This document shows positions 9,810 through 18,393 of a stretch of 47,265 nucleotides of DNA, piece after piece; positions within the stretch are counted from its first letter, which is position 1; each line of letters starts with the position of its first letter. The notes under the pieces are model-generated. The model saw only the letters and a program-made list of their open reading frames with translations, was not told the DNA's origin and searched no databases. This stretch comes from an uncultured Candidatus Poseidoniales archaeon (GTDB taxonomy: Archaea > Thermoplasmatota > Poseidoniia > Poseidoniales > Poseidoniaceae): positions 1 through 47,265 of the forward strand of contig CABYOM010000006.1 of assembly GCA_902520595.1 (NCBI GenBank), written 5' to 3'. The position numbers were made by a program, and so were the translations under genes.

Positions 9810-10091
9810 TTAAATCGCTGTAGGAGCAACATGTCCATCATTTTTGTCTTCTGGCTTGCGAACTCTCGACCAAACTCCACCCATCAAGTCATCATGGCAT
9901 TTTGTGCAATAGTAGAATCGACGGTATGCTTCTCTGAAAGAATAGGCCTTCTTTCCTGTAGCGACGAGGAAACCTTCCGGGGAGAGTCGAGATACTATGC
10001 CCCCTTCTTGTCCACACCCAGGGAAATCACACACCGCTGGTCCGCTCATGATACGCACACATGCTTGAGGGTCTTTAATGGTCGTATCCAT
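9810..10091 (-). CDS. Small cysteine-rich, probably zinc-binding protein, 93 aa
   Basis: I do not recognise the family. Two cysteine pairs, CDFPGC near residue 21 and CTKCH near residue 68, could bind one zinc ion. CTKCH also matches a CxxCH haem site by letter, but there is no signal peptide, so a cytosolic zinc protein is more likely. The segment between them (GFLVATGKKAYSFREAYRRFYY) is basic and aromatic. It follows the biotin carrier gene by 30 bases on the same strand and is followed by the surface protein gene, so it may be the last member of the carboxylase transcript. Confidence 0.6.
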   Translation of the reverse strand: MDTTIKDPQACVRIMSGPAVCDFPGCGQEGGIVSRLSPEGFLVATGKKAYSFREAYRRFYYCTKCHDDLMGGVWSRVRKPEDKNDGHVAPTAI

Positions 10092-10121
10092 TGTTCGGTT
10101 GAATGAGATTTGGGGGCTATC

Positions 10122-10523
10122 TCACTCTGTTTCTGGTGCGGGTTCAATGATGACTAGAGGAATATTTGCTTCAATGGCTTGGCCTTCTTCACAATTCACT
10201 GAAGTCACTTTGCCTGTAACAGGTGCCTGAATCTCATTTTGCATTTTCATCGCTTCGAGGATCAAAATTACTTGACCTTCAACGACTTCATCACCTTGCT
10301 TGACTTCTACAGTGACAACTTTTCCAGGAATATTTGCAGATACGGTGCCTGATTTTTTCTTTTTTCCACCGCCGCTTCGCTTCTTCTTAGCGACAGGTGC
10401 AGCATCGGGGATCTCGATTTGGAAGGTTTTTCCTTCAACGGTAGCAGACCATGAAGTTCCTTCGCCTTCAATAGCGACTTCGAATTCAGCTCCATCAACA
10501 ATCACTTTTCGAGTTTCAGTCAT
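10122..10523 (-). CDS. Biotin carboxyl carrier protein of acyl-CoA carboxylase, 133 aa
   Basis: It carries the biotin arm that shuttles carboxyl groups between the biotin carboxylase and carboxyltransferase active sites. The C-terminal biotinyl domain (about residues 60-128) contains the biotinylation motif EAMKM with the target lysine at about residue 93. A Lys-rich flexible linker (KKKRSGGGKKKK) joins it to an N-terminal domain of about 40 residues of the type seen in propionyl-CoA carboxylase and decarboxylase carriers. It lies four bases after the small-subunit gene. No biotin carboxylase gene is present in the window. The likely modifying enzyme is the biotin ligase fusion encoded about 19 kb away. 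Confidence 0.92.
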   Translation of the reverse strand: MTETRKVIVDGAEFEVAIEGEGTSWSATVEGKTFQIEIPDAAPVAKKKRSGGGKKKKSGTVSANIPGKVVTVEVKQGDEVVEGQVILILEAMKMQNEIQAPVTGKVTSVNCEEGQAIEANIPLVIIEPAPETE

Positions 10524-10527
10524 TTCT

Positions 10528-10719
10528 TCACTTCCATGGCGAGCGGCCAGCTCGTTTTTGCATCAAGGACGCTTGACCCATATTCATTCTTCGATGGTCT
10601 TGTGACCAGGCAAGGCCTGGCTTTCGTGCAATTTGTCCTGGGTCTTCACCCTCTTGCGATAACATTGAGATGACCGCTGCAATGGCTGCCATTCGGAGAG
10701 TGTCATCGTCATGTTCCAT
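10528..10719 (-). CDS. Small acyl-CoA carboxylase accessory subunit, PccX/OadG-like, 63 aa
   Basis: A 63-residue protein lies nine bases after the carboxyltransferase gene and four bases before the biotin carrier gene. The N-terminal helix RMAAIAAVISMLSQEG resembles the helix at the start of small third subunits of archaeal propionyl-CoA carboxylases (PccX of haloarchaea) and the soluble part of OadG-like proteins. The rest is basic and probably extended (GLAWSQDHRRMN, ending RAGRSPWK). Such subunits are thought to help assembly. There is no membrane helix, so it is not a full decarboxylase gamma subunit. The assignment relies on context more than on sequence. Confidence 0.6.
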   Translation of the reverse strand: MEHDDDTLRMAAIAAVISMLSQEGEDPGQIARKPGLAWSQDHRRMNMGQASLMQKRAGRSPWK

Positions 10720-10728
10720 GTAATCGCC

Positions 10729-12282
10729 TCAAAGTGGAATGTTGCCGTGTTTACGAGCAGGACGTAATTCTTCCTTGTCGAGCAACATTTCGAGTGCCCT
10801 ACAGAGTTTGCTTCGAGTCTGGTTCGGTTCGATTACGTCATCCAAATATCCGAGCGCTGCTGCAGTGTAGGGGTTTGCAAACTTCTCATTGAAGTCATCA
10901 GTGAGTCTTTGACGCTCCTGTTCCGCATTTCGCGAGGAGGATATGCGCTTGCGGTGAATAATTTCTACCGCTCCATCAGCACCCATCACTGCAAGTTCGC
11001 CTGTAGGCCAAGCCACGTTGTAATCACCGCGAATATGTTTCGATGACATGACATCATATGCGCCACCGTATGCTTTGCGGAGAATCACGGTGAGTTTGGG
11101 GACGGTCGCCTCAGCATAGGCGTAGAGGAGTTTGGCGCCATGTCGAATAATGCCACCCCATTCTTGGCTTGTGCCTGGCAAGAATCCGGGAACGTCTTCA
11201 AGCGTGATAAGTGGAATGTTAAAAGCATCACAGAATCGAACAAATCGGGCTGCTTTATCACTTGCATCGATATCGAGACATCCTGCTAGAACTTTCGGCT
11301 GATTTGCTACCACACCAACGGTATGACTGCCGAGGTGTCCGAAACCAACCACGATGTTTTGAGCCCAGTCCGCTTGAACTTCAAGGAATGCACCATCATC
11401 AAGAATTTCAGATATCACGTCAACTACATCGTATGCTTTGGCCGCTTGATCAGGCATAATCGTGTCAAGAGCGTCACACGAACGGTCAATTGGATCACTG
11501 GTTTTCTTATCAGGCGGCCGTTCAAGGTTGTTTTGAGGGAGCATATCGCACAAATCTCGTGCCAATTGAATAGCGGCCTCGTCATCGGGTGCCGAGAAAT
11601 GAGATACCCCCGATTTGGCACCGTGAGTCGATGCGCCACCTAAATCTTCGAAGTTGACTTCTTCATTGGTCACCGTTTTGATAACTTCTGGTCCGGTAAT
11701 GAACATGTATGAAGATTCCTCGACCATGATAACAAAGTCGGTGATTGCAGGAGAGTATACTGCGCCTCCAGCACATGGTCCCATGATGACTGATATCTGG
11801 GGTACGACTCCAGATGCGCGAACATTTCGGAAGAAAATTTCTGCATAGCTGCCTAAAGATGCTACTCCCTCCTGAATTCGTGCTCCTCCGGAGTCGTTGA
11901 GTCCGATAACAGGGCGACCCGTTTTTAGGGCCATATCCAGCACTTTGCAGATTTTGAGTCCGTGCATTTCGCCAAGAGAGCCTCCGTAGGAAGTAAAATC
12001 TTGAGCAAATGTGAACACTTGTCGACCGTTGATAGAACCGTGACCGGTGACGACACCGTCTCCAGGGATGATGTCCTTATCCATTCCAAAATCACGGCAA
12101 CGGTGTTCAACCAATGCGTCAATCTCTTGGAATGTACCTTCGTCAAGCAAAACTTCAATTCGTTCACGAGCCGTCATTTTACCTTTGCTGTGTTGCCTAT
12201 CTATTCGGTCTTGGCCACCGCCCATTTCACTGCGAGATTTACGATTTCGTAAATCTTGAAGTCGTTCTTCTGTTGATGCCAT
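10729..12282 (-). CDS. pccB: Acyl-CoA carboxyltransferase subunit, propionyl-CoA carboxylase beta type, 517 aa
   Basis: It transfers the carboxyl group from biotin to an acyl-CoA, probably propionyl-CoA to give methylmalonyl-CoA. The length and order of motifs fit the family: N-terminal [21 protein letters not shown], acyl-CoA site [19 protein letters not shown] and [19 protein letters not shown], and oxyanion segment [20 protein letters not shown]. The C-terminal half contains [33 protein letters not shown] and the final ARKHGNIPL typical of PccB/MmdA. It heads a three- or four-gene operon and is divergent from the B12-dependent mutase subunit, which links it to the methylmalonyl-CoA route. 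Distinguishing carboxylase from decarboxylase depends on partner genes outside the window. Confidence 0.92.
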   Translation of the reverse strand: MASTEERLQDLRNRKSRSEMGGGQDRIDRQHSKGKMTARERIEVLLDEGTFQEIDALVEHRCRDFGMDKDIIPGDGVVTGHGSINGRQVFTFAQDFTSYGGSLGEMHGLKICKVLDMALKTGRPVIGLNDSGGARIQEGVASLGSYAEIFFRNVRASGVVPQISVIMGPCAGGAVYSPAITDFVIMVEESSYMFITGPEVIKTVTNEEVNFEDLGGASTHGAKSGVSHFSAPDDEAAIQLARDLCDMLPQNNLERPPDKKTSDPIDRSCDALDTIMPDQAAKAYDVVDVISEILDDGAFLEVQADWAQNIVVGFGHLGSHTVGVVANQPKVLAGCLDIDASDKAARFVRFCDAFNIPLITLEDVPGFLPGTSQEWGGIIRHGAKLLYAYAEATVPKLTVILRKAYGGAYDVMSSKHIRGDYNVAWPTGELAVMGADGAVEIIHRKRISSSRNAEQERQRLTDDFNEKFANPYTAAALGYLDDVIEPNQTRSKLCRALEMLLDKEELRPARKHGNIPL

Positions 12283-12451
12283 AGGCTTCCCAAGGGGGTC
12301 TACGAAAAACCCGCCCTTATGCGTTGCCGTTCAGAATGGTCGGTATTGAAGTTCTTAAGAGCAATCAATTTTGACGCAAATCAAGCCTTATTGCAGGCAT
12401 GAGAACTCTTTGAGGGGGCGCGTTGATAGGGAGGCAGTACCTGCAACAACC

Positions 12452-12898
12452 ATGAGCGAACCGTGGCGCATTGTTGTAGCAAAGCCCGGTCTTGATGGCC
12501 ACGACCGTGGTGCTAAAGTTGTTGCACGAGCCTTACGAGATGCTGGTAATGAAGTGATTTACACTGGGTTGAGGCGCAGTGCCCAACAAATCGTTGACAC
12601 CGTACGAGATGAAGACGCTCGGTTCCTCGGCCTTTCTTCGCTTTCAGGTGCTCATCAACATCTTTTCCCAAAAGTCTGTGAACTTCTCAAACAACAAGGA
12701 TTGAATGATGTGATCGTCTTTGGAGGTGGAATCATTCCTCTTGATGACCGGGAGCCACTGTATGCGTGTGGGATTCGAGCCATTTTCGGACCCGGCACTC
12801 CAACTTCTGAAATTTTAGAATTTTTAGACCAAGCCACTCAACATGAGAACACTGGTGTTGGCCAAGACAGCGATTGGTATTGGACCTCATCGGCATGA
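12452..12898 (+). CDS. Methylmalonyl-CoA mutase, B12-binding small subunit, 148 aa
   Basis: This stand-alone C-terminal mutase domain holds cobalamin for conversion of methylmalonyl-CoA to succinyl-CoA. The cobalamin lower-ligand motif is DGHDRG in KPGLDGHDRGAKV near residues 13-18. It is followed by LGLSSLSGAHQHLF and VIVFGGGIIPLDDR, which line the nucleotide loop. The catalytic large subunit is not in this window, as expected where the mutase is split. The ORF track starts at a TTG, but the ATG before SEPWRIVVAKPG gives the family N-terminus. The MeaB chaperone gene follows nine bases later, and the carboxyltransferase operon is divergent. Confidence 0.92.
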   Translation: MSEPWRIVVAKPGLDGHDRGAKVVARALRDAGNEVIYTGLRRSAQQIVDTVRDEDARFLGLSSLSGAHQHLFPKVCELLKQQGLNDVIVFGGGIIPLDDREPLYACGIRAIFGPGTPTSEILEFLDQATQHENTGVGQDSDWYWTSSA

Positions 12899-12907
12899 GG
12901 TGTTTGA

Positions 12908-13819
12908 ATGACGGATGATTTTCTCGCACAAGCCAAATCTGGCGACCGCCGTTCACTTGCTCGAACTTTAAGTGCCCTTGAGAATGGAACTTTAGATATT
13001 CATCATGCGCTCAAGATTCTTGGTCCAGTCTCTGATGTGTCAGATGAGAGTTGGCAAACCTTAGCCATCACTGGTGCACCAGGCGTAGGCAAGTCCTGTC
13101 TTTTGGATGGGTTGCTTCGTTCATGGGCTCAGGAAAATATTCGAGTTGCTGTGCTGGCAGTCGACCCTTCATCACCACGGACAGGGGGGGCTTTACTCGG
13201 AGATCGCGTACGAATGACAGTTGTTGATGATGTCAATCTCAATGGCCTGATTTATTTGCGCTCTGTTGCGACACGAAAAGCGTCTGGTAGTGTTCCTGTC
13301 ATCGTTGAAGACATGACCAAAGTACTGTTGGCTCTCGGGTGGCAGAAAGTCATCATTGAGACTGTAGGTGCGGGTCAATCAGAAGTGAGATGTGCTGCTC
13401 TTGCTGACCGAATTGTTGTCGTGGAAGGGCCGGCGAGAGGAGATGGAATACAAGCTGAAAAAGCCGGTTTGTTAGAGTTAGCCGATGCTGTTTTAGTCAA
13501 CAAGTCTGATCTGCCTGGTGCTGAATTGCACGCCGATGAAATTCGAGAATCCTTTGAATTGGGAATCGGCAATTCACCTCCAGTTCATCTAACCTCTGCT
13601 TTGCATTCCACTGGTGTCCAAGAGGCTGCAGCGATGCTCCTCACACTTTCTTCCTCTGGTCGTTCAAAACGTGCTCGGTGGCGGGAACGATTGCTCGCCC
13701 ACCATGAACGAAAGATTCTGGAATCTCCAAAACTTGACGAAATACTCGAAGAATTGGCGAAGGGTTCAATTCTCTTGGATGAAGCGTTACGAAGTATTGG
13801 AGGTTCTCATGATGAGTGA
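12908..13819 (+). CDS. meaB: MeaB/ArgK-type GTPase chaperone of methylmalonyl-CoA mutase, 303 aa
   Basis: This G3E-family GTPase guards and loads B12 onto methylmalonyl-CoA mutase. The P-loop is GAPGVGKSCL near residues 60-67, the switch region includes DPSSPRTGGALLGDR and VIIETVGAGQSE, and the base-recognition motif is VNKSDLPGA. A helical arm (KRARWRERLLAHHERKILESP) forms the C-terminal dimerisation region. The GAGGTG ribosome site lies just ahead of the ATG, inside the end of the mutase gene region. The stop codon overlaps the start of the next gene by 11 bases, so the two are probably translationally coupled. Confidence 0.93.
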   Translation: MTDDFLAQAKSGDRRSLARTLSALENGTLDIHHALKILGPVSDVSDESWQTLAITGAPGVGKSCLLDGLLRSWAQENIRVAVLAVDPSSPRTGGALLGDRVRMTVVDDVNLNGLIYLRSVATRKASGSVPVIVEDMTKVLLALGWQKVIIETVGAGQSEVRCAALADRIVVVEGPARGDGIQAEKAGLLELADAVLVNKSDLPGAELHADEIRESFELGIGNSPPVHLTSALHSTGVQEAAAMLLTLSSSGRSKRARWRERLLAHHERKILESPKLDEILEELAKGSILLDEALRSIGGSHDE

Positions 13820-14435
13820 ACAAGTCGAATTGACCAACCCTGTCGAGCTTTCTGTGGGAGGGATGAGCGGACACATTTTCCGTAGGAGCATCCATGTTGG
13901 AATGATTCTGCTTCCCTGGATTTATTTTGAACATGGCGAAATGATTTCAGACAAACTTGGTCTTACCCTGCCACAGTTTGTTTCAACCATGGTTTTCATT
14001 CTGTTCATCCTCGAAGCCTTACGTCTTCAGTTTGGTATTACCATTTTTGGCCAGAGAGAATACGAGGCCAATCAGATATCAGCTCTTGGCTGGGGTGCAT
14101 TTGGTATCGGAATAGTTTTTGTTATGGCGCCAATTGAAGCATATGCGTGGCCAATTATTCTTTCTTTGTCCCTAGGCGACCCATTTCTCGGCGAGATGCG
14201 ACGTCGAGGTATGAGTACTCGTGATGTGGTGCTTTCATCAACCGCTTTACTGATTGCTGTTTGGCTTGCATGCTGGCATTTCTTTGGCACACCATGGTGG
14301 ATGGCATTTTTCTTCGCTCCGTTGTGCGTAGCATCGGAATGGCCTCGTCTTCGCTACATTGACGATAATGCGACGATGGTTCTCATTCCACTTGGAATGA
14401 TTTTGTTGCTCGAACCGTTTTTGCAACTTATGTGA
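13809..14435 (+). CDS. CTP-dependent prenol/dolichol kinase-like membrane protein, 208 aa
   Basis: A polytopic membrane protein of the dolichol kinase/DGK1/phosphatidate cytidylyltransferase-like group. Visible family landmarks are an early RRSIHVG, a central SLGDPFLGEMRRRGMS and a late DDNATMVLIPL; these conserved Asp/Asn residues line the active site in CTP-dependent lipid kinases. In archaea such enzymes phosphorylate geranylgeraniol or dolichol for lipid or glycan carrier synthesis. The start overlaps the MeaB stop by 11 bases (two adjacent ATGs). Co-transcription with B12 genes may be chance packing. The substrate is inferred. Confidence 0.7.
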   Translation: MMSEQVELTNPVELSVGGMSGHIFRRSIHVGMILLPWIYFEHGEMISDKLGLTLPQFVSTMVFILFILEALRLQFGITIFGQREYEANQISALGWGAFGIGIVFVMAPIEAYAWPIILSLSLGDPFLGEMRRRGMSTRDVVLSSTALLIAVWLACWHFFGTPWWMAFFFAPLCVASEWPRLRYIDDNATMVLIPLGMILLLEPFLQLM

Positions 14436-14506
14436 ACAGATTATGGACGGATATTTCCTCTCTATCCATATGTTCAAATGATGGATTGCATTGGCAAGGA
14501 TAAGTG

Positions 14507-14629
14507 ATGACCATGAGTGAAGAGACAGGAAGTTCAGAACCTCCTCAAATTGCTTACTTCGTAGTGTTTTCTATTGCAATTATTTTCCTCGCCATCTCCA
14601 TGGTTCGATACCCGCTTTGGGGCCTTTAA
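14507..14629 (+). CDS. Single-helix membrane micropeptide, 40 aa
   Basis: This ORF is too short for the ORF track. It reads MTMSEETGSSEPP, then one hydrophobic helix (IAYFVVFSIAIIFLAI), then SMVRYPLWGL and a stop. An AAGGATAAG stretch precedes the ATG, with a second in-frame ATG two codons later. It lies 71 bases after the lipid-kinase-like gene and 42 bases before asparagine synthetase on the same strand. The acidic N-terminus, single helix and short basic C-terminus are typical of real small membrane proteins such as accessory subunits. No function can be assigned. Confidence 0.5.
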   Translation: MTMSEETGSSEPPQIAYFVVFSIAIIFLAISMVRYPLWGL

Positions 14630-14671
14630 TTTCAAGCGATGCTTGAAGAAGGTTCCACCCCTCGACAGTTC

Positions 14672-16456
14672 ATGTGTGGCATAGGTGGGATGTTCGGAGA
14701 ACCCGACCCTGCTGTTGTTCAACGGATGAACTCACTTCTTCGCCACCGAGGACCTGATGGCAATGCAGTGTGGTCTGATGAGAATATTTCGCTCGGCCAT
14801 ACCCGACTTGCCATCGTTGACTTGATCGGTAGTAATCAGCCACTCAAAGGCTTACAGAGCGAAGTTCTCATTGTGAATGGGGAGATTTATAATTACGTCG
14901 AAATACGTTCCCAGAATCCTTCATACTCTTGGAATACACAAGGTGATTCTGAAGTTATTTTGGCGCTTCACCATTCTGCTCAATCACGCTCAAATGCACA
15001 TTTAACCGCCCGTCAACATGCGGAATGGATTTCGCAACTCAACGGCATGTATGCATTCGCTCTCTGGGATGCAGGGTCACAACAATTACTCCTCGCTCGT
15101 GACCCGATGGGAATCAAACCTCTTGTTCGAACTTCAGTCGACGGTTCTCTCCTTTTCGCCAGTGAAAGTAAAGCTTTGAGAGCCCACGAGGGGCATATTC
15201 CTCAACTCGATGAACAGGCGCTTGTTGCACGCCTTGCTTGGGAATATCCGCTTGATGGAACTACACTTCTGAAAGATGTTGTTCAAATTCGGCCAGGTAC
15301 CGTTGAAGTCTGGAAACTCGATTCAACAGGCTTGGCATACCTGGCAGACAGAGCAACCATTGAGTCGCAGAAGATTGATCCTGCAAAAGATTGGAATCCC
15401 GAACGTGATGCTGGCAATCTGCTCGAAACCTTTGTTGAAGGTGTATCAGAACGCTTGATGTCAGATGTCCCAGTAGGAATTGTACTTTCAGGTGGACTTG
15501 ATTCTTCATTGGTTGCCGCAGTCGCTCATGAAGCGGCTGAACGAGCCCAACAACCTGTTCCAGCTTGCTGGACGGTTGCGGAAAGTGAAGATAATCCAGA
15601 TTGGATGGCTGCAGAGGAGGTCGCATCAAGTTTCGATTTGATTCACCACCAACACATCCTTGAATCCGATTCATTTGACACACTACTTCCAGATTTATCT
15701 TGGCACGGTGAAGATCTCGATGTGACTGTCTTGTTCTTTCAACCGCTTTTCCAGAAGATGTCTCAACATGTAACGGTCGGGCTGTGTGGTCAAGGTGCTG
15801 ATGAATTACACGCTGGTTACCCACGATATCGTGATTTGAAGCAGCATGGTGAAACAATCAATTCTCGCCTTGCTTCGATGTCTCACCCTTTTGCCCGACA
15901 GATAGAGAACAAAATGTTACCCGTGAACGATTCATGGTATTCCAAAGGTCACGCAGGCGACTCGCACACCAATTCACTTGAACAATTTCTTCAGTTCGAA
16001 CTCGACCATGGGCAACTTTCCAATTTCCAATTACGGCTCGTTGACCGCCATTCTATGGCCCATTCACTTGAAGTTCGAGTACCTTTTCTCTCTTCCTCAC
16101 ATCGCCTTGCAAGCCATCGGTTACCGATGAAATGGCGTCTCCCTTCACACGGAGAAGAAAAAGCGGCATTACGCGCTGCTGCCTCACTGACTTCTCTCCC
16201 TCAACACATCGTACGCCGACCAAAATTACCGGCAGGACGTGCTACATCACCTCGCCTCATCGATAATCTCTTGGCAGAATTCAAACCGCAAACCGATGAA
16301 TTAGTGGCGCGATATCCTCAGTTTTCAGGGGCTTTGCAAACACAGCCTGAAATAGCCTTGGGACTGGGTTTATTTGAAGCAGTTCACATTTTGGACCGAG
16401 GTTGTAAAAAACCCACAGGCTCAGCATTTGATTTGCTCAATGAGGTGATTGGATGA
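14672..16456 (+). CDS. asnB: Asparagine synthetase, glutamine-hydrolysing, 594 aa
   Basis: It makes asparagine from aspartate, ATP and glutamine. The N-terminal class II glutaminase domain requires Cys at position 2 after Met removal; MCGIGGMFG gives that, so I start at this ATG and not at the upstream one in the ORF track. Other glutaminase landmarks are RHRGPDG, LGHTRLAIVD and VNGEIYNY. The synthetase domain has the ATP pyrophosphatase loop SGGLDSS at residues 273-279. CGQGADELHAGYPRY and LEVRVPFLS also match the family. It overlaps the next gene by four bases (ATGA), so the two are probably coupled. AsnB homologues may amidate other substrates, and that is not excluded here. Confidence 0.9.
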   Translation: MCGIGGMFGEPDPAVVQRMNSLLRHRGPDGNAVWSDENISLGHTRLAIVDLIGSNQPLKGLQSEVLIVNGEIYNYVEIRSQNPSYSWNTQGDSEVILALHHSAQSRSNAHLTARQHAEWISQLNGMYAFALWDAGSQQLLLARDPMGIKPLVRTSVDGSLLFASESKALRAHEGHIPQLDEQALVARLAWEYPLDGTTLLKDVVQIRPGTVEVWKLDSTGLAYLADRATIESQKIDPAKDWNPERDAGNLLETFVEGVSERLMSDVPVGIVLSGGLDSSLVAAVAHEAAERAQQPVPACWTVAESEDNPDWMAAEEVASSFDLIHHQHILESDSFDTLLPDLSWHGEDLDVTVLFFQPLFQKMSQHVTVGLCGQGADELHAGYPRYRDLKQHGETINSRLASMSHPFARQIENKMLPVNDSWYSKGHAGDSHTNSLEQFLQFELDHGQLSNFQLRLVDRHSMAHSLEVRVPFLSSSHRLASHRLPMKWRLPSHGEEKAALRAAASLTSLPQHIVRRPKLPAGRATSPRLIDNLLAEFKPQTDELVARYPQFSGALQTQPEIALGLGLFEAVHILDRGCKKPTGSAFDLLNEVIG

Positions 16457-17670
16457 CATTTGTTGACGAATACGCCGAATTACTTGAGAGCAAACGCTCT
16501 GAAATCGTAGCTTGGATGTCACAAAAAAGAAATGAAGTTCCGATTCCAATTTATGGCAGTGTTGACATTCGAGATGCGGGTTGGAAAGTCAGTGTGGTTG
16601 ACGCCAATCACTTTCCTGCCGGTTTCAATAATATCGGTGATGAAGAGAAACCAAACACTGCTGTATTGCTCAAGACCCATATTCAACGTGAGTTCCCTGA
16701 TTGCGGTTGGGTCCACCTTTACCCTGAATCTCACACGAGAAATACGGGCTATGTTGAAAACCTCATGGCAATAAAAGAGCTCTTGGAAATCGCAGGTTTC
16801 CGTTGTACTGTTGGTTCAGTTGATTTTGAAGATTTGGGACACTTAAACGGCATCTCCGGTCCGTTAAAGTTAGACCCTGTAGAATATATTGAGTTCGATG
16901 GGAAAGAGGTTATGCAAATTGATGGTAAGACTCCGGATTTGATTCTTCTGAACAACGACTTGACAGATGGACTCATTGAAGGTCTAGGTAGCCAAATTGT
17001 TTCTCCTCCTCCATCCATGGGATGGCACCGTCGAAGAAAATCTCAACATTATGAAGCACTGCAAGGGTATGTAGATGAAATGGCAGAAATGCTCGGTATC
17101 GATTCTTGGCACTTGATGACTGAATGGTTTGTTTCGAAAGACAAGTGTCTTGACAAAGAAGCATGCCGTATTGAATTGGCTGCCGAGGTGAATCAATTTC
17201 TTGATCGTCTTCGAGAGAAATATCTGGCGCTTGGCATCAAGCGAGAACCTGTTGCTTTCATCAAAAACGATAGAGGTACCTATGGGCTTGGAATCATGAC
17301 CGTAACCAACGGTGAACAGCTGCTTCAATTATCAAACCGTAAAATGAAGAAACTGATGTACTCCAAAGGAGGTGTTGATGTTGAAAATTTCCTCATTCAA
17401 GAAGGAATACCTACCGTTTTGAAAAACGAACAGGATGCCCCAGTTGAACCGGTTGTGTACTTAGTCGATGGCCAAGCAAGTTCGTGGTTCTATAGAATTA
17501 ATTCCAAGAAATCTGATATCGAAAATCTCAATTCTCCAAGCGCTCAGTTTGAATCCTTTTCACAATCTGGTGGCCAATACGGTGAGCACGCACACAGTTG
17601 GCATGCCTTGGTTGCAGAACTTTCCATGCTCGCCATGGGTAAGGAATTACTCTCTTATGGTAATGAATGA
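16453..17670 (+). CDS. gshA: Glutamate-cysteine ligase, proteobacterial GshA type, 405 aa
   Basis: It probably forms gamma-glutamylcysteine from glutamate, cysteine and ATP. The diagnostic stretches are YGSVDIRDAGWKVSVVD followed by ANHFPAGFNNI, PESHTRNTGYVENL, and FIKNDRGTYGLGIMTV, which I recall from the GshA family (Pfam PF08886) of Proteobacteria. This is distinct from the GCS2-type enzyme of haloarchaea. Its length of about 400 residues is normal for that family. It starts within the last four bases of asnB and draws on the same glutamate pool. No glutathione synthetase gene is in the window, so the end product may be gamma-glutamylcysteine itself. The family assignment is from memory of the motifs. 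Confidence 0.75.
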   Translation: MTFVDEYAELLESKRSEIVAWMSQKRNEVPIPIYGSVDIRDAGWKVSVVDANHFPAGFNNIGDEEKPNTAVLLKTHIQREFPDCGWVHLYPESHTRNTGYVENLMAIKELLEIAGFRCTVGSVDFEDLGHLNGISGPLKLDPVEYIEFDGKEVMQIDGKTPDLILLNNDLTDGLIEGLGSQIVSPPPSMGWHRRRKSQHYEALQGYVDEMAEMLGIDSWHLMTEWFVSKDKCLDKEACRIELAAEVNQFLDRLREKYLALGIKREPVAFIKNDRGTYGLGIMTVTNGEQLLQLSNRKMKKLMYSKGGVDVENFLIQEGIPTVLKNEQDAPVEPVVYLVDGQASSWFYRINSKKSDIENLNSPSAQFESFSQSGGQYGEHAHSWHALVAELSMLAMGKELLSYGNE

Positions 17671-17709
17671 GACCCGTTCTTGCTAAAAACTGGACCCCCT
17701 CGTATTAAC

Positions 17710-18393
17710 ATGCACCGAGCGTGGGTCTACATTTTGACCATCGCTCTTGGATTGTGGTTTTCTGCAACGGCATGTAATGGACTTATTCCAGACCATTATG
17801 CAGAAGTTCCAGTTAATCTTTGGTGTTGGGGGCTTTTTGCTTGGCTTTATCGCAACGGTTCGAAAAAGCAACGCATCGAGATGTTAACGGTCGTTGCTAT
17901 AGCCACTCCAATGGAACTGTTTTTCAGTGAAGTTTGGTTGATTTATGAATATCAGCGTGACCTCATGCCACTGTTTGTTCCTGCAGGTCATTATTTCCTT
18001 TTTGACTTGGGTCGAATGGCAGCTGATAAGATGAAAGAATCTTGGGCCATGCCTTTGCTGATGCCCTTTGTGCCATTGGTGATGTACGGTGCTTGGACTG
18101 GCGGAGATACTTCAGCAGTGTTCCTTTTGGTACTTGTTCTGGCATTCACAAAGTGGGGTCCACAACCGCGTTTGTATTCTGCGATGGCTTGGGCTGCACT
18201 GGCTATGGAATTATGGGGCACATACCTGGCAAACTGGACTTGGGCAAATGAGGTTCCATGGACAGGTCTGACAGCGTGGAATCCGCCTTTGCTTGTTGGT
18301 TCCTTTTACTGCTTAGGTGACCTTTTGGTAAACATGGCAGTCGTCAAGTTTGAAGGGAAGGACCGATTGGGAGTACTGCATGACCACCTCTGA
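17710..18393 (+). CDS. Polytopic membrane protein of unknown function, 227 aa
   Basis: I do not recognise this family. It has about six or seven hydrophobic helices, including YILTIALGLWFSATACNGLI and FLLVLVLAFTKWG. Conserved-looking polar patches sit between them: MELFFSEVWLIYEYQ, PAGHYFLFDLGR and ELWGTYLANWTW. Embedded His, Glu and Asp residues suggest an enzyme or a cofactor- or ion-handling protein. The ORF track begins at a TTG ten codons earlier; the ATG used here gives a cleaner signal-anchor start, but both are possible. The 3' end overlaps the ferredoxin gene by 14 bases, which argues that the two work together. Confidence 0.65.
   Translation: MHRAWVYILTIALGLWFSATACNGLIPDHYAEVPVNLWCWGLFAWLYRNGSKKQRIEMLTVVAIATPMELFFSEVWLIYEYQRDLMPLFVPAGHYFLFDLGRMAADKMKESWAMPLLMPFVPLVMYGAWTGGDTSAVFLLVLVLAFTKWGPQPRLYSAMAWAALAMELWGTYLANWTWANEVPWTGLTAWNPPLLVGSFYCLGDLLVNMAVVKFEGKDRLGVLHDHL

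Noticed and set aside
9840-9930. CTKCH in the 93-aa protein as a cytochrome c haem site
   Set aside because: There is no signal peptide and a second cysteine pair is present, so zinc binding is more likely.
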